Part shown: positions 9,199 through 17,675 of the stretch, piece after piece
Position numbering within the stretch: the stretch's first letter is position 1
How the letters are laid out: every line of letters begins with the position of its first letter
The notes under the pieces: generated by a model
What the model was told of the DNA's origin: nothing
The model's input: the letters and a program-made list of their open reading frames with translations, nothing else
The model's database searches: none
Made by a program: the position numbers and the translations under genes
Origin: DASRDU01 sp035652435
GTDB lineage: Bacteria; Acidobacteriota; Blastocatellia; RBC074
Assembly: GCA_035652435.1 (NCBI GenBank)
Contig: DASRDU010000101.1
Location: 54,458-118,457, forward strand
Direction of reading: 5' to 3'
Length of the DNA: 64,000 bases

Positions 9199-9855
9199 TC
9201 AGCGCCTCCGTTTCCGGATATCAAGTTTCTGAATCGCTTCATCAAGCCAGCCGCGATACCACTCATAGAAAGTGACCCGCCTTTTTCCTTTTGCGGATAA
9301 TGGATGCAGTCCTTTCAAATCAGTCCGATCATCACACCAGATGTTTCCCGCCTCGGGGCCGGTTATTACAAGCCATTGCCGATAAGCACAGCCCAGATGA
9401 CAGACCGGGATTGCGCCATCTACATTGGCGGCATTCCAGTATCGTTTCTCGAATATGTTCCACTGCCGATCATATTCTTCCTCATTCTCTTCGTCGCACT
9501 CGGGTTCACCGGTCAAATCATTCCAGGGCGCAGTGTGTGGGAACGGTTCTGAAAGATCACCGACAAAACCATCGTTCTCTTTCCACCTCGCATGGTCGAA
9601 GCTGTCATCCATCTCACCGAGCTTGAATAATCCGTAATACGGGCCGGCCCCACCGTTGCCAAGCTCAATGAGAAAGCGTCGGTAATCGGCAGGCAGGAGA
9701 ATGTTATGCCTTTTCTCGAACTTAATGACTGCTGACTCAGGGAGTGGGGGATTGAGTTGGAATCCGTGACTCTCAGCGCCAAAAACGTTCGGGCGCTTTT
9801 TTGCAGATCGGAGTCGTTCAAGGTCAGTTTTGATGGACTCAAAATCGAGCTTCAT
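9199..9855 (-). CDS. SMI1/KNR4-family protein
   Basis: Residues about 40-80 carry the family's signature pattern: LPESAVIKFEKRHNILLPADYRRFLIELGNGGAGPYYG cut into its parts, with the ILLPADYR-FL-ELGNGG core typical of SMI1/KNR4 (SUKH) proteins. In bacteria this superfamily often supplies immunity proteins against polymorphic toxins but is also found as orphans. No toxin gene is visible next to it. Two starts are possible, 9867 and ATG 9855; the second gives the compact N-terminus MKLDFESIKTDLERL and is preferred. The product is 218 residues with no membrane segment. The immunity role here is only an inference. Confidence 0.7.
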   Translation of the reverse strand: MKLDFESIKTDLERLRSAKKRPNVFGAESHGFQLNPPLPESAVIKFEKRHNILLPADYRRFLIELGNGGAGPYYGLFKLGEMDDSFDHARWKENDGFVGDLSEPFPHTAPWNDLTGEPECDEENEEEYDRQWNIFEKRYWNAANVDGAIPVCHLGCAYRQWLVITGPEAGNIWCDDRTDLKGLHPLSAKGKRRVTFYEWYRGWLDEAIQKLDIRKRRR

Positions 9856-9938
9856 TTGTTTGCACACGAGAGCCGGTGAATGGCGGAGTCAACAGGCGCC
9901 CTGAAGCAATGCTGGTGATCGAAACATTTCGCCGGGCA

Positions 9939-10934
9939 TCACCTGTTTCCCGTAACCCACGTTCCGCTCCTGCCGCTTTCCATCACCGCCTCAATCACCT
10001 TCATATTAGCCACCGCGTCTTCGAGCGGCGTCGGGACTTCGGTGTCGTTGAGGATCGCCTGCGAGAACAGGTCGCCTTGGATCGTGTACTGGTCGCAAAT
10101 ATCCAGAATGATCTCTTCAACCCCGTTCTTTGACTGGTGCCACATCCGGCAGGGCTCGTCGGGCGGGGCGTTGAATGGGATCTCGATTTCAACCCGGCCC
10201 TCGGTGCCGAAGATGTTGACGCGCTGGTATGACGTGAGCTGAGTCGAACAGGTGAAGGTCGCCGTGCCCCGGCCGAAATCCAGAATGCCGGAAGCCAGAC
10301 GGTCAGTTTTGAAATCCGGGTCGTATTCCACGACGCCAAAGACCCGCTCGGGCTCCGCGTCAAAAATGAACCGCGAGAGTGAAATCGAATAGCAGCCGAT
10401 GTCCATCATCGCGCCGCCGCCGATCTCAGGCATATTGCGGATGTTGTCCGGATCGGCGTTGTAGTAGGAGAAGAAGGATTGAATCGTCCTCAGTTCGCCG
10501 ATGCCGCCTTCTGTCACCAGTCGTTTCGCGCGCTGCCACTGCGGGTGGTGGCGATACATGAACGCCTCCATCACCTTCAGCTTCGGATGTTTTTTCGCGG
10601 CATCGAGCAGCAGCTCGCCTTCTGCGGAACTCAGCCCAATCGGCTTTTCGCACAGCACGTGCTTGCCCACTTCGATTGCCCTGATTGACCAGGGGACGTG
10701 CAGATGATTCGGCATCGGGTTATAGACGGCGTCTATTTCCGGGTCTGCCAGCAGCTCTTCGTAAGAGCCATAAGCTTTCGGGATGCCGAGTTGCTCAGCC
10801 GCGGACCGCGCCCGCCCGGCGTCGCGCGACGCGATGGCGGTGACTTCGCTGTGGCTGCCACGCTGCATCGCGGGAATGACTTTCACCAGCCCGATCTTCG
10901 CCGTGCTTAAAATTCCCCATCGTACTTTGTTCAT
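9939..10934 (-). CDS. Gfo/Idh/MocA-family oxidoreductase
   Basis: The 331-residue length is typical of the family. The N-terminal Rossmann fold starts at WGILSTAKIGLVKVIPAM, and the conserved EKP motif is present (VGKHVLCEKPIGLSS, about residues 88-102) with its catalytic lysine. The C-terminal half is the alpha/beta sheet domain, with the GGGAMMDIGCYSI segment. These enzymes are NAD(P)-dependent dehydrogenases of sugars, inositols or related polyols. AGGTGAAG precedes ATG 10934, which lies 25 bp after the arginyltransferase-like gene, so it is probably the last member of the PIG-L/sulfatase operon. The substrate cannot be told from the sequence. Confidence 0.85.
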   Translation of the reverse strand: MNKVRWGILSTAKIGLVKVIPAMQRGSHSEVTAIASRDAGRARSAAEQLGIPKAYGSYEELLADPEIDAVYNPMPNHLHVPWSIRAIEVGKHVLCEKPIGLSSAEGELLLDAAKKHPKLKVMEAFMYRHHPQWQRAKRLVTEGGIGELRTIQSFFSYYNADPDNIRNMPEIGGGAMMDIGCYSISLSRFIFDAEPERVFGVVEYDPDFKTDRLASGILDFGRGTATFTCSTQLTSYQRVNIFGTEGRVEIEIPFNAPPDEPCRMWHQSKNGVEEIILDICDQYTIQGDLFSQAILNDTEVPTPLEDAVANMKVIEAVMESGRSGTWVTGNR

Positions 10935-10959
10935 TTTGTCTTCACCTGTGGTTATGTGC

Positions 10960-11640
10960 TTAATCGACTGCCGGCTCTTCGGTCAGCATTGCTTCTGAAT
11001 ACGGCTTCCAGCCCGCCTGCCAGTCCAGATACTCAAGACCCGAGAAATTCTTCTTATAGTCGTAAACGGAAGGCTCCCGGTATGCATACCCGGGGTAGTA
11101 ATACCGGCAATCCAATTCACGGGAGTAGCGGATGGCCTCAAGGATGGTAAAGATTCCGAGACTTCGTTTTGATTCCGGCGGGTCAAACATCGCGTAGAGC
11201 CCCGAAGTGGCCGTGCTGCCAATGTCCAGGAAACTGACGGCGATCAGTTTGTCGCCAAGGTAGACGCAGATTTCCCGGTTGCGGCAGGGCACCTCGGCGG
11301 GGTGAGACGAGAGGAAGCTGTAGAGCGACCCCGGGATGTTGTCCGTGAATCGCTCGCGGTGGCGGTAAAACAGCTCATCTTTCGCCTTGTCAATAAAGGT
11401 ATCCCGGATGATCACTCTCGCGTCGCGGTTCCTGGCCAGGACGCGCTTCTGGCTGCTCGAGGGTTGAAACCGGTCGAGGGCGATGCGGAGCGGCATGACC
11501 GAAAACAGGCTGCCCCGGTGGTAAGCCACCGAGTAACGGAAGAACTCGACGCCGAAATGTCGCCAGCCTTCCTCCCAGAGGAAATCCATCTGTTCGGAGG
11601 TGACGCTCCGGCGGTGAAAATACTGGTCGAGAAAGATCAT
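10960..11640 (-). CDS. Arginyl/leucyl-tRNA--protein transferase-like protein (ATE C-terminal domain)
   Basis: The 226-residue product matches the C-terminal acyltransferase (GNAT-like) half of the ATE/Bpt family: LRIALDRFQPSSSQKRVLARN, then GLYAMFDPPESKRSLGIF and YYYPGYAY, then YKKNFSGLEYLDW. Known family members transfer an amino acid from aminoacyl-tRNA to protein N-termini to mark them for degradation. The N-terminal ATE cysteine motif is missing: the segment GWRHFGVEFFRYS is followed by VAYHRGSLFSVMPLRI, where cysteines are normally found. It starts 18 bp after the sulfatase stop, so it appears co-transcribed with glycan-degradation genes, an odd setting for an N-degron enzyme. The acyl donor and target are unknown. 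Confidence 0.7.
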   Translation of the reverse strand: MIFLDQYFHRRSVTSEQMDFLWEEGWRHFGVEFFRYSVAYHRGSLFSVMPLRIALDRFQPSSSQKRVLARNRDARVIIRDTFIDKAKDELFYRHRERFTDNIPGSLYSFLSSHPAEVPCRNREICVYLGDKLIAVSFLDIGSTATSGLYAMFDPPESKRSLGIFTILEAIRYSRELDCRYYYPGYAYREPSVYDYKKNFSGLEYLDWQAGWKPYSEAMLTEEPAVD

Positions 11641-11658
11641 CGTTCAATACAGTGGGGC

Positions 11659-13155
11659 TCACCCGACGTCGTCCCGAGGCAGACTGTCCGCGAACTGGTC
11701 GTTATCCTTCAGCTCCTTCTTCAGCCGGTAAAGTTCCGACCTGAGCTGATTCAGAATCCGGGCGTATGCCGGGTCGGCATAGACGTTGCGCAACTCGCGC
11801 GGGTCTTTCTTCAGGTCGAACAATTCCCACTGGTCGAGCTTGTTGAAGTAGATCAGTTTGTAACGGTCAGTGCGAATGCCGTAATGCGCCGCGACGTTGT
11901 GATCCCCCGGGTGGTAGTAGCGGTAATACATTGAGGTGCGCCAGTCCTTCGGCGTTTTGCCCTGCAGCAGTGGGAGAAAGCTGCGGCCCTGCATCTCAGC
12001 CGGGGCGGGCTGCCCGGCGGCGGCGAGGATCGTCGGCGCGAAATCCACGTTGAGGATCATCCGGTCGCTCGCCGTGCCCGGTTTGATGTGCCCGGGCCAG
12101 CGGATCAGGAACGGCATGCGCAGTGATTCCTCGTACATAAACCGCTTGTCGAAGAAGTTATGCTCGCCGAGAAAGAAGCCCTGATCCGACGTGTAAATCA
12201 CAATCGTATTTTGCGCGAGCCCCTGCCGGTCCAGCCAGTCGAGCAGGCGGCCCACGTTGTCATCAACCGCCGCCACGCACGCCAGGTAATCGCGCATGTA
12301 GCGCTGGTACTTCCATTTCTTCAGCGCCTGACCGCTCAGCCCTTCCGGCGGCTTCATTTTCAGATCCCTCTCGGTCAGATCCTGATCAATGTGCATCGTC
12401 GCCATCCTCGAGGCGTCGGAGCGCGTCGCGTAATCGTCATTAAATGTTTCCGGCTCCGGCACGTTCACGTTCTCGAACTGCTTCCGGTGTTTCTCGTCGG
12501 GCTGCCAGTTGCGGTGCGGGGCCTTGTGGTGCGACATCAGGAAGAAAGGCTTGTCCGGCGGGCGTTTTTTGAGAAATTCAATCGTCAGGTCGGTGATGAT
12601 GTCCGTCGTGTAGCCCTGATACTTCGTCCGCGTGCCGTTATCAATAAAGACCGGGTCGAAGTACGCCCCCTGCCCCGGCAGGATGTTCCAGTAATCAAAA
12701 CCCGTCGGCCTGCCCTCGTCGGGCCGCTTCGGGTCATTGCCGCCGAGATGCCATTTGCCGACGAGGCCGGTGTAATAGCCGGCGGCCTGCATATATTTCT
12801 GGAGCATCGGCTGCGAGTTATCAATGTGATTGAAGACCGGCACGCCGTTGAGGTGCGAGTAACGGCCGGTGAGGATCGCGGCCCGGCTCGGCGTGCAGAT
12901 CGAATTGGTCACGAAGCAGTTGTCAAAGCGCATCCCCTCCTTGGCCAGCCGGTCAATGTTCGGCGTCCGGATGAGCCTGCTCCCGTAAGCGCTGATCGCG
13001 TGCGCCGCGTGGTCGTCCGACATGATGAAGATGATGTTGGGAGGCCGATCCGCATTCTGGCGACGACCGGCTGACCTTTGCTGCGCATCGGCGAGCAGCG
13101 GGATGACTGCCAGCAGCAACAGGAAGGGAAATGAGAAGCGAATGAGTTTGTTCAT
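11659..13155 (-). CDS. Secreted sulfatase
   Basis: The 498-residue protein has a signal peptide (FPFLLLLAVIPLLADA) and then NIIFIMSDDHAAH, with Asp47 and Asp48 as calcium ligands. The sulfatase signature C-T-P-S-R is at residues 87-91; Cys87 would be converted to formylglycine by a sulfatase-maturing enzyme, which is not in the window. Other conserved parts include GYYTGLVGKWHLGG and the C-terminal DNVGRLLDWLDRQG/TIVIYTSDQGFFLGEH region. It belongs to the type I arylsulfatase superfamily (glycan, choline or aryl sulfate esterases). It lies between the PIG-L and arginyltransferase-like genes, and removal of sulfate from glycans is the likely job. Confidence 0.9.
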   Translation of the reverse strand: MNKLIRFSFPFLLLLAVIPLLADAQQRSAGRRQNADRPPNIIFIMSDDHAAHAISAYGSRLIRTPNIDRLAKEGMRFDNCFVTNSICTPSRAAILTGRYSHLNGVPVFNHIDNSQPMLQKYMQAAGYYTGLVGKWHLGGNDPKRPDEGRPTGFDYWNILPGQGAYFDPVFIDNGTRTKYQGYTTDIITDLTIEFLKKRPPDKPFFLMSHHKAPHRNWQPDEKHRKQFENVNVPEPETFNDDYATRSDASRMATMHIDQDLTERDLKMKPPEGLSGQALKKWKYQRYMRDYLACVAAVDDNVGRLLDWLDRQGLAQNTIVIYTSDQGFFLGEHNFFDKRFMYEESLRMPFLIRWPGHIKPGTASDRMILNVDFAPTILAAAGQPAPAEMQGRSFLPLLQGKTPKDWRTSMYYRYYHPGDHNVAAHYGIRTDRYKLIYFNKLDQWELFDLKKDPRELRNVYADPAYARILNQLRSELYRLKKELKDNDQFADSLPRDDVG

Positions 13156-13212
13156 TATGAGGCCCAGGTTTGTTATCCGCGTAAATCCGCACGGGTCCGC
13201 GTCATCCGCGGT
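13156..13212. repeat. Short CGCGGAT/GCGGATT-type intergenic repeat
   Basis: The spacer between the deacetylase and the sulfatase contains imperfect tandem units that read, on the minus strand, CGCGGATGACGCGGAC and GCGGATTTACGCGGAT. Units of this kind recur between genes in many environmental genomes. Whether this copy is part of a dispersed family here can only be told from the full genome. Confidence 0.35.
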
Positions 13213-15957
13213 CTATTTCTTCGGCAGCTTCTTCAGGCTGATCAGATTCGCAAACAGCCTGTAACCGCCAGGCACGCCCGCCGGCAGCTGGCGGTAGAAA
13301 GCATACGCGGCATACGTGAAAGTGCCTTTGCCGAACTGCGCCTGCAACATCCCGCCGCGCTGTGGAGGCTGCTCGCGGTCGTGGCATTCGAGCAGCCGCT
13401 TGTAGCGCTCGTCCCACTCGGCCATCCACTTCGAGCCGCGCTCCTCGACCCAGCCGTCGAAATCCGCCGCCGTAATTTTGTTCGGCCAGTTGAAAACGGG
13501 GTTTTCGGGGTCAAGGATCGTCACCTTTGCATCTTCTTCAGAAACCTCTTCGGGATTGCGCCCCATCTTCCAGGGATACGGCCCATAAGCGGCCTCCTCA
13601 AATTCCGGCGTCTGGTACTGCCAGATCAGGTTGCCGCCACGTCCGACGTATTCGAGCAGCCGCCTGTTGTAAGACTTCAGTTCATCGCGCACTGCCGAAG
13701 CGCGGATGCCGACGACGATGGCGTCATACTGATCGAGATTGCCAGCGGCCAGATCGCTCGCGCCGAGCATCGCCACTCTGACGCCGATCTGTTCGAGCGC
13801 CTTCGGCACTTCGTCGCCGACGCCCATCACGTAACCGACCGTCAGGCCCGGCGCGACCTTCACGTCCACGCCGCGAATCTCCATCACCGCCGGGCGGTAA
13901 AGGTGGCGCGGCTCAAGATCAGAGTGCGCGATCACCTGATAGCCCTCAGTGTATTCGCGCCCGGCGTATTCGGCGACGGCCCGGATTTTATAATTGGTGT
14001 TCGGTTTGAGCGAAGGAATCGTGACCTTGAAAGTGAAGTCGCTCTTCTCGCCTTCGTGCTGAAAGCTGAAGGGCTGTTCGGGAGTTTCAACTTTCCAGTC
14101 TTCAGGGACGCGCAATTTCACCCTGCCATCAGCTTTGCCTTTGGCATTGCTGGAGACACTGACGGTCACACTGGTACCGGTGGTTGAGCCGAGCGAGACG
14201 ACGCAGACGCGCGGAGATATTGTAACGTTCATTGCCGGAGCAATGGTCAGCAGGCGACGCTGTTCCCCGCGTGGAGCGGCGATGAATGAAGTTTGCACAG
14301 GCTGACCTATCCAGAATCCTACACCTTCAACCTTATAGATGATCACACTGTCAAGATCGGGCTCTGAGAAAGGCTGTAACGGAAGGTTCTCATAGCCGCC
14401 TTCCGGAACATTGATTTTGTATTGATAATCGCGAAATTCGGACTCACGAAACCAGTACGGTCGTGAATACCTTGCGTCACCAGACAGCTTTACATCCCTG
14501 TGTCTTGTCAGCACGGCGTTGTAGTCGAGGAATTGTGCGCTTTCCTCCCGACTCCTTATATTTGCCAGTAAATCTGAAGAGAGTATTGCCGGGTTCTCTA
14601 TGCTGGCCTTCCTGCTGGAATTTTGTCTGGGGTTCATTGTTTCCGGCACCTCTATTATCACTTTGCTGCGATTGACCAGTCTCAATGTCAAAGAGAACTG
14701 TTGCCCTGGAATGGCTACGGCAAAAGTCTCACGTGGCTGGAGCATCCCTGCCGGAACCCCGACCTTTTTCTCGGGATCAACCAGCACTTCCAGTTGCAGA
14801 CCAAGTGACTTGTTCATTGCATCATTAAACTCCGCAAGTTTGTGCCTCAGCAGAAACCACAGATGATCTTTGCTGGCAGGATCAAGCTGAGAGTCATAGA
14901 TTCTTATAGACAGAACAGTCACCGCCCTGCTTCCCGCGATTAATTCCGGTACAACCGTCCAAGGTTCACGCGCATTGAACTTTTTAATCGCAGCCTCGAC
15001 GCTGCTATTGATTTCGGTCAACTCCTTCGTGATGTCGAGCTTTCCTTCCGTCAGTTTTGCCAGCCCGATGATGCTCGTATCCAGTCCGTCAAAGATTCCC
15101 TTCTCGTTCTCAACTTTCGGCACTGTGCTTTCAACCAGCCGCACCGATGAGTAGAACGAACCGGGCGCGGGCCGCGCCAGACCGACCGACTGCGAGCGGT
15201 GCATGCCGTAGCCTTCCATCGCCACCTCGCGGTACGAGCGCCCGAGCAGCGGGTCGTATTCGCCGACATCAATCTTCAGCGTGGATGGCTCATTCGGCCG
15301 GGTGCTGAGGTAAAGTTTCTTCACCCGCCAGGGCCGCAGCCCTTCGGCGATCTGTTCGGGAAACATCTGCGGGTCGGCGGCGGCCCTGAAGACCTCGAAG
15401 CTCAGCAGCCCGGCCGCCTGATGATTGCCGTGCCCGTCGCGCGGCAGCCCGTGAAAGCGCGAAATGATCACGTCGGGGCGGTACGTCCGCACGACGCGCA
15501 CCATGTCGCGCAGCACATTCTCTTTGCCCCAGTGTTCGAGCGTTTCATCGAGCCGTTTGGAAAAGCCGAAGTCTGCCATCCGCGTGAAGAACTGTGCGTC
15601 GAGTCCGTAGTAACGCCCGGCGGCGAGCAGCTCTTCCGTCCGCAGAATGCCGAGCGCGTCATACAGCTCAGGCCCGATCAGGTTCGCCCCGCCCTCGCCG
15701 CGGTTGATCGTCAGCAGTCCGGTGCGCACACCCTCCCGGCGCGCAAGCCAGGTGAGCAGCGCGGCGTCTTCGTCGTCAGGATGAGCCGTGATGTGCAGCA
15801 CTGTGGCCGTCGTGCGCAGCCGCAGGAGCGCCTGCCACGCGGCGGCGGCCCCGCCATTATACGGGACCTCCTGCACCTGCGCGGGAACGGGCGCGGCCAG
15901 GATGCCGCACAGGGCGAGGCAGACTGGCAGCATCCGCGCGGCGATCTTTCTGACCAT
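13213..15957 (-). CDS. Secreted PIG-L (LmbE-like) family deacetylase
   Basis: ATG 15957 has GGAGGAAGTA in front and opens a signal peptide ending near APVPAQ; the upstream in-frame start at 16110 would place translation in the promoter. The product is 914 residues. The zinc motif AHPDDE is at residues 58-63 (ITAHPDDEDAAL), with a second histidine motif in DGHGNHQAAG. PIG-L enzymes hydrolyse N-acetyl groups from GlcNAc-type substrates. The rest is a large C-terminal extension with beta-sandwich segments (KVTIPSLKPNTNYKIRAVAEY) and a final alpha/beta domain that I cannot assign. It is the first gene of the set with sulfatase, arginyltransferase-like protein and Gfo/Idh, so exported deacetylation of glycans is likely. 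Confidence 0.85.
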   Translation of the reverse strand: MVRKIAARMLPVCLALCGILAAPVPAQVQEVPYNGGAAAAWQALLRLRTTATVLHITAHPDDEDAALLTWLARREGVRTGLLTINRGEGGANLIGPELYDALGILRTEELLAAGRYYGLDAQFFTRMADFGFSKRLDETLEHWGKENVLRDMVRVVRTYRPDVIISRFHGLPRDGHGNHQAAGLLSFEVFRAAADPQMFPEQIAEGLRPWRVKKLYLSTRPNEPSTLKIDVGEYDPLLGRSYREVAMEGYGMHRSQSVGLARPAPGSFYSSVRLVESTVPKVENEKGIFDGLDTSIIGLAKLTEGKLDITKELTEINSSVEAAIKKFNAREPWTVVPELIAGSRAVTVLSIRIYDSQLDPASKDHLWFLLRHKLAEFNDAMNKSLGLQLEVLVDPEKKVGVPAGMLQPRETFAVAIPGQQFSLTLRLVNRSKVIIEVPETMNPRQNSSRKASIENPAILSSDLLANIRSREESAQFLDYNAVLTRHRDVKLSGDARYSRPYWFRESEFRDYQYKINVPEGGYENLPLQPFSEPDLDSVIIYKVEGVGFWIGQPVQTSFIAAPRGEQRRLLTIAPAMNVTISPRVCVVSLGSTTGTSVTVSVSSNAKGKADGRVKLRVPEDWKVETPEQPFSFQHEGEKSDFTFKVTIPSLKPNTNYKIRAVAEYAGREYTEGYQVIAHSDLEPRHLYRPAVMEIRGVDVKVAPGLTVGYVMGVGDEVPKALEQIGVRVAMLGASDLAAGNLDQYDAIVVGIRASAVRDELKSYNRRLLEYVGRGGNLIWQYQTPEFEEAAYGPYPWKMGRNPEEVSEEDAKVTILDPENPVFNWPNKITAADFDGWVEERGSKWMAEWDERYKRLLECHDREQPPQRGGMLQAQFGKGTFTYAAYAFYRQLPAGVPGGYRLFANLISLKKLPKK

Positions 15958-16038
15958 TACTTCCTCCGTCAGCAGGAAATATTGCATGCGAGCCGGCTCA
16001 ATAATCATTGAGCTGATGACTTCCGTTGAGATGAACAT

Positions 16039-16067
16039 ACTGTAGGCGGCGGTCAGGTGAGCGTCAA
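16039..16067 (-). promoter_or_regulatory. Sigma-70-type promoter of the PIG-L operon
   Basis: On the minus strand, TTGACG (16067-16062) and TACAGT (16044-16039) are separated by 17 bp. The start of transcription would be near 16032, giving a leader of about 75 nt before ATG 15957. This supports that start codon. It is a sequence match only. Confidence 0.5.
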
Positions 16068-16269
16068 CTTTCGCCTCACAAATTTCCCCCGCGGGCTGTG
16101 CCGGCGTCAACCTGATGATTTATGATGTGCGCGCCTGATCGTCCTCTGTCACCCGTCGCTTGCGGGTTTCCAATAATCGCAACAGTCCTTCCCGATGCCG
16201 ACGCGCCGGACTTTATTGACCCGCATCGCCCCTGAAGAGTGACGCGGGCCGAAATCGAGGCTCCGATTT
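16045..16269. other. Divergent intergenic region (deacetylase/Nramp-like)
   Basis: The gap between the deacetylase start (15957) and the transporter start (16270) is 312 bp. It holds the promoter described at 16039-16067. On the plus strand I see no convincing promoter for the transporter; TTGACC near 16219 lacks a good -10 at the usual distance. No RNA gene or operator was recognised. Confidence 0.3.
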
Positions 16270-17634
16270 GTGAACATCAACGACCCTTACCAGCTCCGAC
16301 CCGAAGACGTCTCCGAACCGCCCTGGACGCTCGCGAGCGCCCTCGGTCGCATCGGCCCCGGAATGATCCTGGCCGCATCAATCGTCGGCTCGGGCGAACT
16401 GATCGCGACGACCACGCTCGGCGCGCAGACCGGTTACGTGGCGCTCTGGATCATCATCCTGAGCTGCGCGATCAAGCCCGTCATCCAGGCGGAACTGGGC
16501 CGCTACACGATTGCGAGCGGCGAAACCGGGCTGGAAGGCCTGAACCGGTTGCCGGGGCCGCGCGCGCGAGTCAACTGGGTCGTCTGGGCGTGGGCGCTGA
16601 TGACGCTCATGACGCTGCTGCAGGTCGGCGCGATGTTCGGCGGCGTGGCGCAGGTGATGAACCTGCTCGTGCCTTCGATTTCGGTCACGGCCTGGGTGTT
16701 CGTCTTTCTGGCGATCACGCTCGCGCTGCTGCTCGGGGGCGGCTACGAGCGTATCGAGCGGCTGGCGGTAGTGAAGGTTTGTCTCTTCACGATGCTGACG
16801 GTGATGGCCGCGCTGCTGCTCGTGCGGATGCCACAGTATTTCTCGCCGAAGGAACTGGTCGAAGGCTTCAAATTCCGATTACCCGAACAGGGTCTGGCCA
16901 CCGCACTCGCGGCGTTCGGCATCACGGGGGTCGGGGCCTCGGAGTTGTTTATGTACCCGTACTGGTGCGTCGAGAAAGGCTACGCGCAGTTTGCGGGCAG
17001 GCGCGACGGCAGTGCGGCCTGGCAGAAGCGCGCGCTCGGCTGGGTCCGCGTCATGCACGTGGACATCATGGCCTCGATGGTGATCTACACAGTGGCGACG
17101 CTCGCGTTTTACCTGCTCGGCGCAGGCATCCTGCATGGGATGAAGATAGTCCCGGCGGCGAAAGATATGATCCCGGTGCTGTCGAACATCTACACGCAGA
17201 CGCTCGGCGGCTGGTCGCTCGGGCTGTTCTACCTCGGCGCGATTGCCACGCTCTACGGCACGATCTTCGCGGCGACGGCGGCCAACTCGCGCGTCTTCGC
17301 CGACATGAGCCGCCTGCTGGGATTATTCGAGCGCGACGATTACGAGCGGCGTAAGTTCTGGCGTAACGTCTTCGTCGTGTTCCTGCTCGTCATCCCGGTC
17401 ATCCTGTTTCTGGGTTTCGCTTCGCCGGTGAAGATGGTCGTGGCGGGCGGCATCGCGCAGGCCATGATGCTGCCCGTGATCGGGCTCGGAGCGATTTATC
17501 TGCGCCACCGCCACCTGCCGCCGGAGATCGCGCCGTCACGGCTGACGACGATCTTTCTATGGGTTGCGACTCTCATTATTTTTTTCCTGATGAGCTATTA
17601 CGCCTGGCTGACCCTGCAACAGTCGTGGAAATGA
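16270..17634 (+). CDS. Nramp-like transporter lacking the canonical DPGN motif
   Basis: The 454-residue product has about 11 hydrophobic helices and the overall Nramp (SLC11) pattern, beginning GRIGPGMILAASIVGSGELIATTTLGAQ. In known Nramp metal transporters the first helix carries DPGN and the sixth MPH. Here the corresponding sites read IVGSGE (helix 1) and ASELFMYPYW (helix 6), so the usual Mn/Fe ligands are missing. Non-canonical relatives include Mg2+ or Al3+ carriers and uncharacterised bacterial groups. The start is GTG 16270. The stop overlaps ATGA at 17631, so coupling to the SDR gene is possible. A cytoplasmic-membrane cation carrier of unknown substrate is the best call. Confidence 0.75.
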   Translation: MNINDPYQLRPEDVSEPPWTLASALGRIGPGMILAASIVGSGELIATTTLGAQTGYVALWIIILSCAIKPVIQAELGRYTIASGETGLEGLNRLPGPRARVNWVVWAWALMTLMTLLQVGAMFGGVAQVMNLLVPSISVTAWVFVFLAITLALLLGGGYERIERLAVVKVCLFTMLTVMAALLLVRMPQYFSPKELVEGFKFRLPEQGLATALAAFGITGVGASELFMYPYWCVEKGYAQFAGRRDGSAAWQKRALGWVRVMHVDIMASMVIYTVATLAFYLLGAGILHGMKIVPAAKDMIPVLSNIYTQTLGGWSLGLFYLGAIATLYGTIFAATAANSRVFADMSRLLGLFERDDYERRKFWRNVFVVFLLVIPVILFLGFASPVKMVVAGGIAQAMMLPVIGLGAIYLRHRHLPPEIAPSRLTTIFLWVATLIIFFLMSYYAWLTLQQSWK

Positions 17635-17675
17635 AACCGGCCGGGGCACACCCTGATGGAGTCAATGAAACCGCA

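Noticed and set aside
16239..17354. 371-residue frame overlapping the Nramp-like gene
   Set aside because: It is very Arg-rich and shows no domain; the +454-residue frame encodes the transporter helices.
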